Positions 44,578 through 55,269 of a stretch of 64,000 nt of DNA are shown here, in pieces. The notes beneath the pieces were generated by a model. That model ran no database searches, was not told the origin of the DNA, and saw only the letters and a list, made by a program, of their open reading frames with translations. This DNA is from Cephalopachus bancanus (lineage: Eukaryota; Chordata; Mammalia; Primates; Tarsiidae), in assembly GCA_027257055.1 (NCBI GenBank), contig JAPVLO010000206.1, positions 124,001 through 188,000 on the forward strand, written 5' to 3'. A program made the translations under genes and the position numbers. The stretch's first letter is position 1; each line of letters opens with the position of its first letter.

Positions 44578-44823
44578 TTTGCATGTAACCTAGGCACATC
44601 CTCCTATATACTTCAAATCCTTTCTAGATTATATATAATACCTAATTCAGTGTATGTGCTATATGAATAGTTGTAGTGTAATATTTGGGGGATAATGACA
44701 AGGAAAACAAGTCTGTTCACGTTTAGTCCAGACACAACCATTCACTTTTTAAATCTCAATATTTTTGATCCGTGGTGGGTTGAATCTACAGATGCGAAAT
44801 CCCTGACTACTACGGGCTGACTG
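44168..44823. mobile_element. MER2, interrupted by Alu
   Basis: CAGTGGTCCCTCAGGATCC at the left and CTACTACGGGCTGACTG at the right are the MER2 inverted ends, flanked by TA on both sides. The inner part ('gtaacctaggcacatcctcc', 'ataatgacaaggaaaacaag') is typical. Lies about 0.85 kb upstream of the promoter. Confidence 0.9.
44273..44568 (+). mobile_element. Alu, lineage-specific type, inside MER2
   Basis: Sense dimer with GGTATAGTA (44,264-44,272) and GGCATAGTA (44,569-44,577) flanks and a 24-A tail. Foldback slightly decayed: GTGGCCGGGAGCAGCCAC. Confidence 0.94.
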
Positions 44824-45639
44824 TATTAACCAAAAAGTGGAAACATACTCAGTTTTATGGATGTTTAAATTGGCCTCCTCTCCTCCCTTCCAAAGATGCA
44901 TCAGAATTTGTGAGCAATGTTAATATTTTCATTTTCTCGCCAACGGCCACAATTCTGAATAGAGGCTTTAAAAAAACCCTGGGAAGGTTTCATCAGCAAT
45001 GAAACTAACATCTAACTACATCATCAGTTTTGTGTAACACCTCTCTTTCCTGACAGTCGGGTGAGAGCAGTCCTGGGATGCTGCTTCTGGCCCTTTCCCC
45101 TTTGCTCTGCGCCGTTTTCATTTTCTTCAAGTCAGACTAGGTGTCTCCAGGCTCTCTGCTGCCACATTCGAAATCCGCCTCACTCGAAGCCACGTTGAAG
45201 ACGCAGAACCGGGATTCGGAAAGGGGGTTCCGGACTTTTCAGATTCTTCCTAAATACCTGGAACCAAGACAGAGGCTGAAGCCTAGGATCCCCGAGGATG
45301 TTCCTTGCTGGATTTGTGTGTGGGAGGGTGGGGATAGAAAGTGTCTTTAGAGACCATCAGATTCCTCCTAGGGAGGAAACTGAGGCTCTGGCCTGTGATC
45401 TGCCTGAGGAGTGTCCGGGATGCCTCCCTCGTCCTTCACCGAAACAAGACTCATCTGCATCTTCTCCAGCCGGTCTCTTGGCCCTCCAGAAGGGCAACTG
45501 AGGATGCGCCAGCAGAGTCTGGCACCGCTCGAGGAGTAACCCACAGCCTCCTCAGAGGGCCTTGATGGGGAGGAGGCCCTTCAGTGACAGAGCGAGGGAG
45601 GCAGGGCGAAAGGAAGGAAGGGGAGCCCGAGGGGGGAGT
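44824..45639. other. TNFSF11 upstream flank, repeat-free
   Basis: The 0.8 kb immediately upstream of the promoter carries no recognised repeat and becomes progressively GC-richer. Small frames at 45,141-45,565 overlap each other in different phases and are not supported. This is where proximal regulatory sites would be expected; I did not find a motif strong enough to name. Confidence 0.5.
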
Positions 45640-45664
45640 GGAAGAGTCGGCCTGGCCCGGGCTG

Positions 45665-45669
45665 ATTGG
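45665..45669 (-). promoter_or_regulatory. TNFSF11: Inverted CCAAT box
   Basis: GCTGATTGGCTCC contains ATTGG, the reverse of CCAAT, with flanking bases matching the NF-Y preference. It lies about 30 bp upstream of the TATA box. An inverted CAAT-type element has been reported for the mouse gene. Confidence 0.65.
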
Positions 45670-45697
45670 CTCCCGCGGCCAGCCCTCCTGGAGCGCT

Positions 45698-45705
45698 TTA
45701 TAAGA
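45698..45705 (+). promoter_or_regulatory. TNFSF11: TATA box of TNFSF11
   Basis: GCGCTTTATAAGAGTCG holds TTTATAAG in an otherwise GC-rich setting, 178 bp before the start codon. A TATA box here predicts transcription starting around 45,725-45,735. Confidence 0.7.
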
Positions 45706-45727
45706 GTCGGGGCAGCCGGGCGCCCTG

Positions 45728-45882
45728 CCCGCTCGCCGCGCGCCCGGGGAGCCACGCCGGGCTCCGAGTCCGCGCCCCGCGTCGAGGCCCGCCTGGCCCC
45801 GCGCCGGCTCCGCCGCAGCCCTCGGAGGTGGCCGCGGGCAGACGGGACAGCGAGGGGAGCGGCCGAGCAGCGGCCCAGCGCC
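45728..45882 (+). other. TNFSF11: Inferred 5' UTR of TNFSF11
   Basis: About 155 nt of very GC-rich sequence between the expected start (30 bp after TATA) and the ATG. The transcription start is inferred from TATA spacing, so the left border may be off by tens of bases. Confidence 0.5.
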
Positions 45883-46107
45883 ATGCGCCGCGCCAGCCGA
45901 GACTACACCAAGTACCTGCGCGGCTCGGACGAGATGGGCGGCGGCCCCGGCGCCCCGCACGAGGCTCCCCTGCACGCCCCGCCGCCGGCGCCGCCCGCGC
46001 CGCACCCGCCGCCCGCCGCCTCCCGCTCCATGTTCGTGGCCCTCCTGGGGCTCGGGCTGGGCCAGGTGGTCTGCAGCGTCGCCCTGTTCCTCTACTTCAG
46101 AGCGCAG
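45883..46107 (+). CDS. TNFSF11: TNFSF11 coding exon 1: cytoplasmic tail and transmembrane anchor
   Basis: 75 codons from ATG (GCGCCATGC, acceptable Kozak context) to the donor CAG|GTGAGT at 46,108, phase 0. It begins [14 protein letters not shown], as in human RANKL. Residues 1-48 form the basic/acidic cytoplasmic tail with a proline-alanine run at about 32-45. Residues 49-71 ([20 protein letters not shown] and following) are the signal-anchor that puts the C-terminus outside the cell. Compared with the human sequence as I remember it, there is an Asp for Glu at 16, an Ala for Gly at 28, two extra residues in the proline stretch (75 versus 73 codons) and Leu for Phe near 70. No stop or frameshift. 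Identity is near certain; the species differences rest on memory. Confidence 0.96.
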
Positions 46108-46422
46108 GTGAGTGGCCACCTCCCCGGGGGCGCGGTCAGGCTCTCCTTCCTCACTGGTAGGAAACTGAGTCTGGACTCCGAGCTCGGCCCCCTAGATGTT
46201 GCAAGTTCAGGAGGGTGAGTTCAAGAGCGGAAACTGACTCTAAGAGGGGGAGCGTCTGGCTGGGGACAGTCGGGCGCGGGGCTGCCGGGCGCGCTCGCCT
46301 CTCCGCGCAAGTACCCCTGCCCGCATCGCCTCCCAGGCAGAGGATGGGTTTCAGTCTCATCTCCCGGTGTCCTGAAACGGCAGTGGCCACTCACCTCTTC
46401 AGAAGGGATCGCACCCCCAGTG

Positions 46423-46455
<33 letters not shown>

Positions 46456-46460
46456 TCTCC

Positions 46461-46533
<73 letters not shown>
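46423..46533. repeat. (CT)n(CA)n compound microsatellite near exon 1
   Basis: 56 bp of CT with a few CCC interruptions joins directly to 55 bp of perfect CA. The CT half is a mirror-symmetric polypyrimidine tract (H-DNA candidate), the CA half a Z-DNA candidate. It lies 316 bp after exon 1, inside the CpG-rich domain. Confidence 0.97.
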
Positions 46534-46535
<2 letters not shown>

Positions 46536-49198
46536 CCGCTTCATTTCTCACTTGAAGTTAAGAACCAACTTAGGTCCACCGAGGACAAACCCTGAGCGCC
46601 TGCTCTCGGGCATCGACCCTGGCCCTCCAGCCCACCGTCGGGCGGATTTCGGTTCCCGGCCTGGCTGCTCTGCAGGTGTGCTCGGGGCCACCGTGCCGGA
46701 GGGGTGCGAAGAGCTGAAGGTCGCGGTGCCAGTGCCCTGGTCGTCGGATGGGCAGAATGACCGAGCGCGACCAGAGGCCGGGGCTTGGAACAGAGCCCTG
46801 CTGCTGCTGCGCTGTCCTGTGGGGCTCCCCGCGCGGGCAGAGGAAGGACAGCCGGCCCCACGTGCCTCCCGGGGAGGTGGATGGAGGACAGACGGAAGCC
46901 AGGTGTGCGCGGTGCCACAGCCTCGCTGCAACGTCGCGAAGAAAAAGATAAAGAGGTTTTGCGCCACGGCTCGGAACTGCAGGGAGATAGGAAGGAAGGG
47001 GTAATGTGTAATATTATGCTTTCTGGTGGTTTGTGCTCTTGTGTTTTCTTGGAAATTGCAGTGCAGTTGGTTGGATTCATTCAAGTATTCTTGTCTGGTG
47101 CTGTGAACTCTTTCTCAGAGGAAGTGGGGGGCTGACTATGCACTTTTTTTTTTTATGGGAAAAGAAAGTTGGGTTTGGACTTCATTCATTTTCAGATTCA
47201 AAGGTGACGACTAAACCAAACTGGATGTCTCAAAACACGGCACTGCGTGGATTGTATGGGTTTTTGACATGTGCCAGCATCTTGGACGCCATGACTTTTA
47301 ATCATAGCCTGTTTGCTAAGTATGGTTTGCATTTTCTAGGACTAGTATGATGATCTACTAAAACAAAAGTAGAAGATCTATAAGCAATATTTCAGAAAGT
47401 TTGCATTTTAAAAAACAATCTTTCCCCGATGAAATAACTTTTTTTCTAAAGATAACTTTTGAATGGTTTACTTGCAACATAGATTACACAAGTCTTTATG
47501 AATGTGACTAAACATTTTTCTTTCATTGGAGTGTGTTGTAGTAAAAAATGAATGGTTGATTCATTTTCCCATCGAGTATTTTGTTAACCCCTGTTTAATG
47601 CTTGTGCATGGAGTGCCTGCCTGGTGCATGGTACCATTAGATGCTATGGAATATGAGTTATGAATCATGTACTCAACACACACTGTGTACATGGGGCCAG
47701 GAAAAGAGAGGCCTCCAAAGAGGGGAAAAACAAACTTGTTATTCTTGGTCAAACAGAAGTGCAATATTCAGAAAAGGGACAAAAGATGCAGGTGAGCTAC
47801 ACTTTTTCTCTTTTCTAACATGTTAGAAATGTGTCATTTTCATTGCAGTAATAGTGAAGTGTGTAGAAAGAGCAGAAGGGAAGGAAGGGGTTCTAGGAAC
47901 CATGAGCAGCCAGCTTGGCAGGAGCAATGGACATCAATGGGATGGTCATATAGGAGAGACCTGTTGGGCTCTTGGCGTGGTGGTTCAGGAATTCTCATCA
48001 GGTGGGCTGAGGGGTCTGGCATTCTGATGATCAACTGTCATCATTTAGCGGTCTTGATGTCACAAGGATACCAAGCAAACACCAAACCTTTTTCCAATGT
48101 TGGACATGTGAGTTAGAAAGCCTAGCTAGAAAGTTTTCATCTGATGAATTTAATGCCATCAGACTTCTGGGTAGAGTTTCCTAAAGACCACGAGAAGTGA
48201 GTTTCTCTAAGACTTTTCTAAAAGAATGTTTTAGACATTACTCTGAAGCTAATTTTGAACTGTGTTTTGAAAAGCTCATCTCTTTCAGTAAATAATATTA
48301 GGAGCAGTGTGCTCCCATGTATACACCACTAGATCTGGTTGTGTTTTACTGGATCTTGTGTCTACATTTGATAACTAAAGCAGTCAGAATCATTTTGAGA
48401 TACATTCTAAAATAATTACAAATAAAATGCTATGATGTCTGGAATTTGTTTCAAAATAGTCAGTGGGGAGGGTAGAGGTGGGCAGTGGTTTCTTATAGAT
48501 GATGCAGTAGAAGCTGGCTGCTGGGTGCATGGGGGTTCACTCTGTAGCTCTTCCCACTTTTACATGTGCTGGAACCCTTCTTTCAAGTGTCTAGCTAAGA
48601 GAATAGACTCAATGAGACTTGCCACTGAGTTAACATTTTCACTTACGTCGGCTCCTTTGGATTAGAATTTAGGACCAAATAAGAAATAGTAATTTTAAAA
48701 AAAATTTCCATTAAAGTTGTGGATCAACTGCTTGGGGTTTCTGAACACATTTCAATGAGAATGAAGTAATCTAGTATCAGGTAATATGTTTGCAGTTTAT
48801 AGTTCAAAAAATGATACAACTAGTTAATTGTATTATTTTGTTTATAAGTGGAGAAAGGAAGGCGTGGAAATCTTCAAGAAACAAGCAGATTAATTCAGCT
48901 TTGAATGCATTTAGAAAAATGCCCAGGATAGTATAAAAATTACTGTGACTATTTACAAAAAAGTTTTCCTTCTTAACTTGTGTTTGAATGATAAAAATGA
49001 ATCAACCTCCTGAATGTTTGCATATTGCCTGTGCCTAGATTTAAATATATATATACCAGATCCAATGTAGATTGGTTTCCCCTCACCACCCTGCCAAAGA
49101 GAAAACAGCGTGTGGCTTGTGCTGTATATTTACCACATAGTATTCATACTTTGGTTTACAAAGAAAAAAAAAATACTTTCAAAGAGTTGCTTGTAAAA

Positions 49199-49200
<2 letters not shown>

Positions 49201-49239
<39 letters not shown>
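49201..49239. repeat. (TG)n microsatellite in intron 1
   Basis: Nineteen to twenty perfect TG units followed by TAACATCC. Confidence 0.97.
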
Positions 49240-49241
<2 letters not shown>

Positions 49242-49689
49242 CATCCATCTAACCACATTCAAATCTTAGAGTTTAGCTGTCAGATAAGCTTTTCAGAAAA
49301 CTCGAAATCTTTTGCCCTTTTAACTTCTTTCCTTAGTCCCCCAATATGCACAAACCAATCTTCCTGACTGTTTGTAAGCGAGGACAGCACTTACCACTGA
49401 AAATCTGATTTGAAGTATGCAGGCTGCCTGTTTGAGAAAACAGATAATGAAGTAGCACAGATGTCAAGCATCCTGCCTCCTTTAACCCTACAAATCATTA
49501 AGTATCAATTGAGTCTAAGAAAAAAGAAGTTTGTTTTGTAGGCATTTCCTCATCTGAAAAATGCATTTGAAAAGTTCATTTTAAGTCAGGTAGTCAAGAT
49601 TTATTTAATGTTTTCAGACATGTATGGGTGCAATAAATTCACCAGTAACTCAGTTTACTGTGATTTTTCTGTTGAAGTTCTGAGTTCTA

Positions 49690-49800
49690 TAGTTGAATTA
49701 AGCCATGCAGCCCATGAAGACAGGGACTGTCTGCTTTGCCCACTACCTTATTTGTTGCATCTAGCTCAGTGCCTGGCATGTTGAACTTACTGAAAAGGCT
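49690..49800 (+). mobile_element. LINE-2 3' end fragment
   Basis: 'atgaagacagggactgtctg' and 'ctagctcagtgcctggcatg' match the L2 3' terminus in sense. Confidence 0.7.
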
Positions 49801-50327
49801 TTTCAAATGATTTGCAACACTACAAATATGTCCATTTCTTATTTTAATATGTAAATGACCTAATTAGTAGCTAAAATAGTATAATTTTTCAGTCATGCAA
49901 ATCCTCCAACCAGACTGTTGTGTTCTGAGAAACGGGTTGTTGTTGGGTAGGAGATCCATTTATTCAGTTACTCGATGAACATAGTTGAATATCCAGCACC
50001 AGCCTGGCTCCCTGCTCTGCAGTTCCTTCCGTGTAGAGGCCACATCAGTGGGGGCCCTCATTACCAGTGGATATGGTTGGCCTTGTACCCAAACCTCTTT
50101 TCCTCCCTTTTCTCCTAGTCTCCATTTTCAGAAAAAGAGCTGCAAGGACACTGGAATGAGAAATATATTTGTTTGTAGGTTAAAAATAAATTACTAATGT
50201 GTGATCCTTAAGTGAAAAAAAAAATGAGTATTGTAAAACCAATTATGAAATGCATTCCTGATTTCTTTTAGGAAAAACAGTTAATCGATGAGGTTTTTAT
50301 CCATATTTGAGCTCTTATGTTGCCTTC

Positions 50328-50464
50328 CGAAACAGTGGTTCTCAATTGCATATTCCAAACACTAGGAGAGAGATTCAACAATTGCACCCTACCCTTGGGG
50401 ACACTGAAGAAATTGGCGGGAGGCAGGTGGGTGGAGGTGGGAAAGGGATCTATAATAGACATGA
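50328..50464 (+). mobile_element. MER5/hAT-like fragment
   Basis: Starts CAGTGGTTCTCAATTGCATA, a characteristic hAT MITE terminus; the rest is diverged and its right side was broken by an Alu. Low certainty beyond the end motif. Confidence 0.4.
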
Positions 50465-50473
50465 GCATTTTTT

Positions 50474-50764
50474 TTTTTTTTGAGGTGGAGTCTCACTCCT
50501 TCACCCAGGCTGGGGTGCAGTGGCATGCACGCTCACGGCCACCTCAGCATTGACCTTCTGGGCTCCAGCAATCCTTCCGTCTCAGCCTTCTAAATAGCCG
50601 GAACTACAGATGTGTGCTACCACAACAGGCTATTTTTTATTTCATTGTCGAGATGAGGTCTCACAAGTTGCCCGGGCTGGTCTCGAACCCTCAGGCTCAG
50701 GCAACCCACTCGCCTTGGCCTCCCAAAGTGCTGGGATTATAGGCTGAGCCACCGGGCCTGACCA
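50474..50764 (-). mobile_element. Alu, lineage-specific type, intron 1
   Basis: Antisense dimer with ACATGAGCATTTTTT versus ACACGGGCATTTTTT borders (two mismatches). Linker complement TTTATTTCATTGTCGAGATG. Confidence 0.92.
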
Positions 50765-51017
50765 ACACGGGCATTTTTTAAGAGAAGGGGACAAAGTCTT
50801 TGCACTGTGCCTATTTGCATAGAATCATTAGCCATTCCCCCCGCACATTATTTTACTGTTTATTAAAACAAGTTTTAGGAGGTAGCCATTTTTAACTTGC
50901 AGTATTTTTATGTAAATTGATGTTACCTGAGAAAAAAGTTTTAAACTCTTGTCCAAGGAAATTTGGAGTAATTTTAATAGCAGAAAATCTGTATTTGTAT
51001 ATTTGATGTTTTAAAGC

Positions 51018-51455
51018 ATTACTTCTCACACTTTCATTTGTATACATATCACCTGGGATCTTGCTAAAATTCAGATTCTCAGGCAGTGTGCCAGGGCAGA
51101 GCTTGAGATTTAACATTTCTTTTTTTTTTTTAAGTTGGAGTCTTACTCTGTTGCCCAGCCTGGAGTGCAGTGTGGCACTCACAGCCACCGTAACCTGGAC
51201 CTGCTGGGCTCAGACGATCCTTCCACCTCAGCCTTCCGAGTAGCTGGAACTATAGGCGTGCATTACTACACCCAGCTTATTTTTTTATTTATTGTAGAGA
51301 CGAGGTCTCACCAAGTTGCCCAGTCTGAGCTCCGGCAACCCACTCACCTCAGCCTCCCAAAGTGCTGGGATTACAGGCCTGAGCCACCACACCTGGCGAG
51401 ATTTGACATTTCTAACAAGCTCCTAGGGAGCCCATGACGCAGCTGACGAGACTGT
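51018..51455 (+). mobile_element. MER5A, interrupted by Alu
   Basis: 'acttctcacactttcatttg', 'catatcacctgggatcttgc' and 'attcagattctcaggcagtg' before the Alu and 'acatttctaacaagctccta' after it follow MER5A in sense. Confidence 0.78.
51121..51397 (-). mobile_element. Alu, lineage-specific type, inside MER5A
   Basis: Antisense dimer between GAGATTTAACATTTCT (51,105-51,120) and GAGATTTGACATTTCT (51,398-51,413). The segment corresponding to the right-arm foldback is shortened. Confidence 0.93.
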
Positions 51456-52364
51456 CGCATGAATATAGGGGACTGCTACTTCTGTTAGACAGCTCTTAGC
51501 TTGTCAGCAGGGCTGGAGTTTAACCAGTTCTAGGGTCCCCAGGCATTTCCCCCCAGGGCCACAGTCTTCCTTTAGCTCAGCAGTTTTCTAGTGGTGAGCC
51601 AACTGAGGCCTTTGCCATGATCCTTCCTGAGGTCTGAACCCAGTGACCCTTCGTATCAGTTGCTCAGGCTTTTCTAGTCTTGTGGGATACTTATTGGCAT
51701 GAGTGAGCCTTAAAAGCAAAAAAGTATGTGATTTAAAGCTTTCCTTTCAGAAAAACCTCACATATTCTGATTTGTACTAATTATTCTAAAGAAAATATGA
51801 AAAATAAATATGGGTTGCAAACTGCTTTGCTTCATTGTGGTGCCTCTCCCATGATAATCGTAGATAACCCTTATATTCACAAGACTGGAATAATACAATT
51901 TTATTATTACTGGGTGCACATTTGCTTAAATGCTATCATTTCATTTTGAGAATTTCAGATATAGATAGGTGTCTCTCTAGTTTATTTCTGTTGGTTGGTT
52001 AGCAAACTGGTACATCTTCCTGATTACTTTTTAGAAAATAATTAAACCAGGAAAGAAAGACTTGGTATTAACTTGAACTGCACTTGAGTTATTATAAACT
52101 TGTGTAGCTTTCATTTTTTTCGTCGAGTTTGTGCCTACTAATAAGCAAATGCACATGAAGTACCTTGAATATTTGAAAAAGGACAAGTTAAACTATTATT
52201 ATTAAAACAATTCATAGTTATCAGTGCTATCCTTTATTTGGGCCATTGAAGCCACTACAGAGGCTTGTCAGAGACCTGGAAGGAACAGGCAGACAGTCCA
52301 AACCTGTTCTAACCAGATTAGCTACTTACTTAAAGGGGGTCTATTTTGGGTAGGACAATTTCTT

Positions 52365-52515
52365 ACATGACAAGAATCTCAGTATCACTCCGGCACATGT
52401 CTAAGTGACCTGCTCATGCAGCCTCTCCACCCCAGTGTGACATCAAATATCGCCCTCATACATTCCCAGACACTTCCTGACAGGTGCACCACTCCAACTG
52501 GGAAACACTGATGAG
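52365..52515. mobile_element. Diverged hAT (MER20/MER5-like) fragment
   Basis: Right end CAACTGGGAAACACTGATG and left 'agaatctcagtatcactccg' give the ends of a small hAT MITE. The body is too diverged to name. Confidence 0.35.
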
Positions 52516-52891
52516 AGGGTCAACAAAAAGAGAAATAATGCTTCTGGCTTTAGGTTTTGTTTGGAGCTAGGAGACTGATTTCTCTTTCTTCAGCTGATTA
52601 AAATACACATTGATTAAGGGGAAAAGCCAGGTAAACGTGGTGGTTAAAGGTGATGCTAATTTGCCTGATTTGTGTAGGTTTGGTGCTTTGAATATTCAAG
52701 TGGATTTCATAATTCCTTCTAGCATCTTGTGTATAACTTAAAGACAAAAAGCTTTCTCTACCTGCAATGCCACATATGATTTCTTGATGACCCTGCCCTC
52801 TATGAGGACTTTCATGTTGTCAGACAATTTTGAGAATTTCCCCCATGAATCACATGTGTATGCTTCTGTTGTTCTTTAAAAGCCACCACAA

Positions 52892-53220
52892 AGCTGGGTG
52901 TGGTGGCTCACGCCAGTAATCACTCCAAGGTGGGAGGATTGCTTGAGCTTATTATGTGTTCAAGACCAGCCTAGGCAACATAGCAAGACCTCGTCTTTGT
53001 GAAAAATACAAAAATTAGCCAGGCATAGTGGCATGTACCTGTGGTCCCAGCAACCTGAGAGGCTGAGGCAAGAGGATCACCCAAGCCCAGGAGGTCGAGG
53101 CTGCGGTAAACCGTGATTGTGCCACAGTGTTCCAGCCTGGGCAACAGAGTGAGACCTTATCTCAAAACAAACAAATGAAAAACAAAACAAACAAATAAAC
53201 AAAAAAACAACAAAAGAACA
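52892..53220 (+). mobile_element. AluJ-like element with long A-rich tail
   Basis: Sense dimer of the older type (linker 'aaaatacaaaaattagccag'), missing some 15 bp near 52,920. It ends in a 55-bp AAAC/AAAT-rich tail. AAAAGCCACCA at 52,878-52,888 and 53,221-53,231. Lies only 235 bp upstream of exon 2. Confidence 0.93.
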
Positions 53221-53455
53221 AAAAGCCACCATAGAAGTAACTGTGCCTTGTACTGTGGGTGATAGTCAGCCGTTCCATCAAATGAATTAGAAGACAATGT
53301 TTTCACCAGCTTAAAGAGAATTGTATTAAATAGTAATCATTAGGGACATAAAGAGTCCTGCAAGAATGAAATTTCTCTTCTTCAGTCATACTTTACTAAA
53401 TAGAAAAGTGATTAATGAACAACCATTCTAATATCCTTACTTTTTTCCCTCTCAG

Positions 53456-53623
53456 ATGGATCCTAATAGAATATCAGAAGATGGCACTCACTGCATTTAC
53501 AGAATTTTGAGACTCCATGAAGAGGCAGATTTGCAAGACACAACTCTGGAGAGTCAAGACACAAAATTAATACCTGATTCATGTAAGATAATTAAACAGG
53601 CCTTTCAAGGAGCTGTGCGAAAG
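53456..53623 (+). CDS. TNFSF11: TNFSF11 coding exon 2: start of extracellular stalk
   Basis: 56 codons between acceptor CTCAG|ATG and donor AAAG|GTAAGT, phase 0 on both sides. Starts [20 protein letters not shown], then a Glu-rich and Asp-rich stalk with [13 protein letters not shown], ending QAFQGAVRK. Extracellular, upstream of the receptor-binding TNF domain, which is encoded by later exons outside the window. The first codon is a methionine: in human an alternative RANKL form lacking the tail and anchor starts at this residue, so the same is possible here (residue 76). Relative to remembered human sequence there are about five changes, including HEEADLQ for HENADFQ and SCKIIK for SCRRIK. 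Reading frame intact. Confidence 0.96.
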
Positions 53624-55269
53624 GTAAGTCCACACTGAGGTTGATAAGTAAAGAGTTCTTGCTGACTCTACCAATACTGAAAATTAAAACTGGCTAAGTG
53701 CTGTTGATTCTGTTGTTTTTATTTTAATCATTATTAAAGAGCTGAAGAGAATGTTTCAAGAGATTAGCAGAATTCTTTGGAAGTTGGTAGTGGCTGATTA
53801 TGGTGACCAGAGATGTTCATGAAAATATTCTTTTCTTTTCTTTGTTTTTTCTTAAGAGGAGGGGTTTATATTCACACTTGGAAGAAAGACAAAGGTGGCT
53901 TGTGGTTAGTTCATGGGTCAGTTTGCTAGTTTGAGATCCCTGACCTAGAAACTATCCCTTCAGTTCACAGGACTTTTTGGTAGTTATTTCCTTTACATCT
54001 GGTTTTGTAATGGTAGACTCCCCTATTTCACATGTGCAGATGCAGGGCTCTTCTGAGAAGCAATTGTAACTGGTCCTTTGTTGTTGTCTGTGGTGAGGAG
54101 GTAAGTAAGCAGAGCAGGAAATGATATGGTGGGTGAAATGGACATTCTGTGTCTGTGTTCTTGTCTTCTGGAAGAGCTGGGTGACAAGAAAGGAGCAGGG
54201 GACAGAGAAGATCAGTGACTTCTCTTACACTGACAGCTCCAATTGAGAAACACTGTAATAACTACCTGTTCTACTTTCCTGAACAAAGTTACCTGGCAAT
54301 TCTGCAGGCTTGCAATAATTTTACATACTGACTCTACTAAAAACTGGGTAGAACCCAAACAGTGACTGTAGTGCACAACACCTGTGTGCATCGCTCACCT
54401 GCATGCATCTGCCTATACATCCGACCTCAATTTTGCAACTTCCTGCAATATTGGGTCATTACAGAGTAAATCCTGAAGTTCTCAAAGCCCTTAAATCTAA
54501 ATGTAATTTCAACTTTGTTTATGTTAAAAAAATTTGCATATGGTAATAGCATTTTTTTAAAAAAAGAGAATATGTGTGGGAGGTAGGGGTAAGGAGTTGG
54601 AGCTTTTTTGCAAAACCAAGTAATAAAGGTAAATATCTATAATATCCTTAAAGTTGAGATTTGCTACATTTTATCAAATTTAAGATACCACCAATTTTCA
54701 GCTAACTTTATTATTTCATGCATCACTAAGAAAGAAAAAAAAATGTTAACTAAAACCTAGAAATGACCATCATGATTATAGTTGCATCTTAATTTCAGAA
54801 ATACTAACATAGAGAAATGTCTATCATAAGACCACTGAAGGGCATATTATTCTATTCTCCACAAGAAAGCACACTGCTTATGAAAATTACTTCTTCATTA
54901 TAATTAGTATGTAGATGCTTAACTTTATGCTGTAGATGTGTATTTTAAAATGTGTTTTTAAATTCAGTATTCTTTTAAATCTTACATTATAATTTCTGAG
55001 CTAAAGTAACTGCTAATCTGTTCATTTTCCTTGTTCTGTTTTACATTTCATTTCCTTAGTCTACTTTTTACCTCATTTATGAAGCGTATCTCTCAAATAG
55101 CTATTTACATGTACTAAGGGTAATCTATTAGTTCAAAACTGAATCTCTTATTAAGATAATTCTGGCTAGGCAAATGATTTTGTCCTAATTTTCTGCTTAG
55201 ATTGGCCCATCTTCTTAAAATGAAGAGACAAATTTTAATTTCAGTGGTGTTCTGGTTCTTAACAATGAC

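Larger units (their letters stand above)
45640..46960. promoter_or_regulatory. TNFSF11: CpG-rich island over TNFSF11 promoter and exon 1
   Basis: CG dinucleotides become frequent from about 45,540, peak at 45,720-46,080 (long CGCGCCC/GCCGCC runs) and persist to about 46,960, broken only by the (CT)n(CA)n tract. Everything else in the window is CpG-poor, so this marks the promoter region. Long antisense open frames here (222, 179 and 178 codons) are by-products of high GC. Confidence 0.85.
46108..53455 (+). other. TNFSF11: TNFSF11 intron 1
   Basis: Begins GTGAGTGG and ends with the pyrimidine tract TTTTTTCCCTCTCAG at 53,441-53,455, so both splice sites are canonical. It is 7.35 kb, with a GC-rich first 0.85 kb. 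Contents are listed separately: microsatellites at 46.4 and 49.2 kb, an L2 fragment, two MER5-like hAT pieces, a MER20-like piece and three Alus. Segments 46,534-49,200, 49,240-49,689, 49,801-50,327 and 51,456-52,364 hold nothing I recognise. Confidence 0.9.

Noticed and set aside
45451..46119. 222-codon antisense open frame over the promoter and exon 1, with further long frames at 46,541-47,084
   Set aside because: High GC removes stop codons in all frames; the composition (Arg/Gly/Pro/Ala runs) is that of a translated CpG island, and the sense strand here is clearly TNFSF11.
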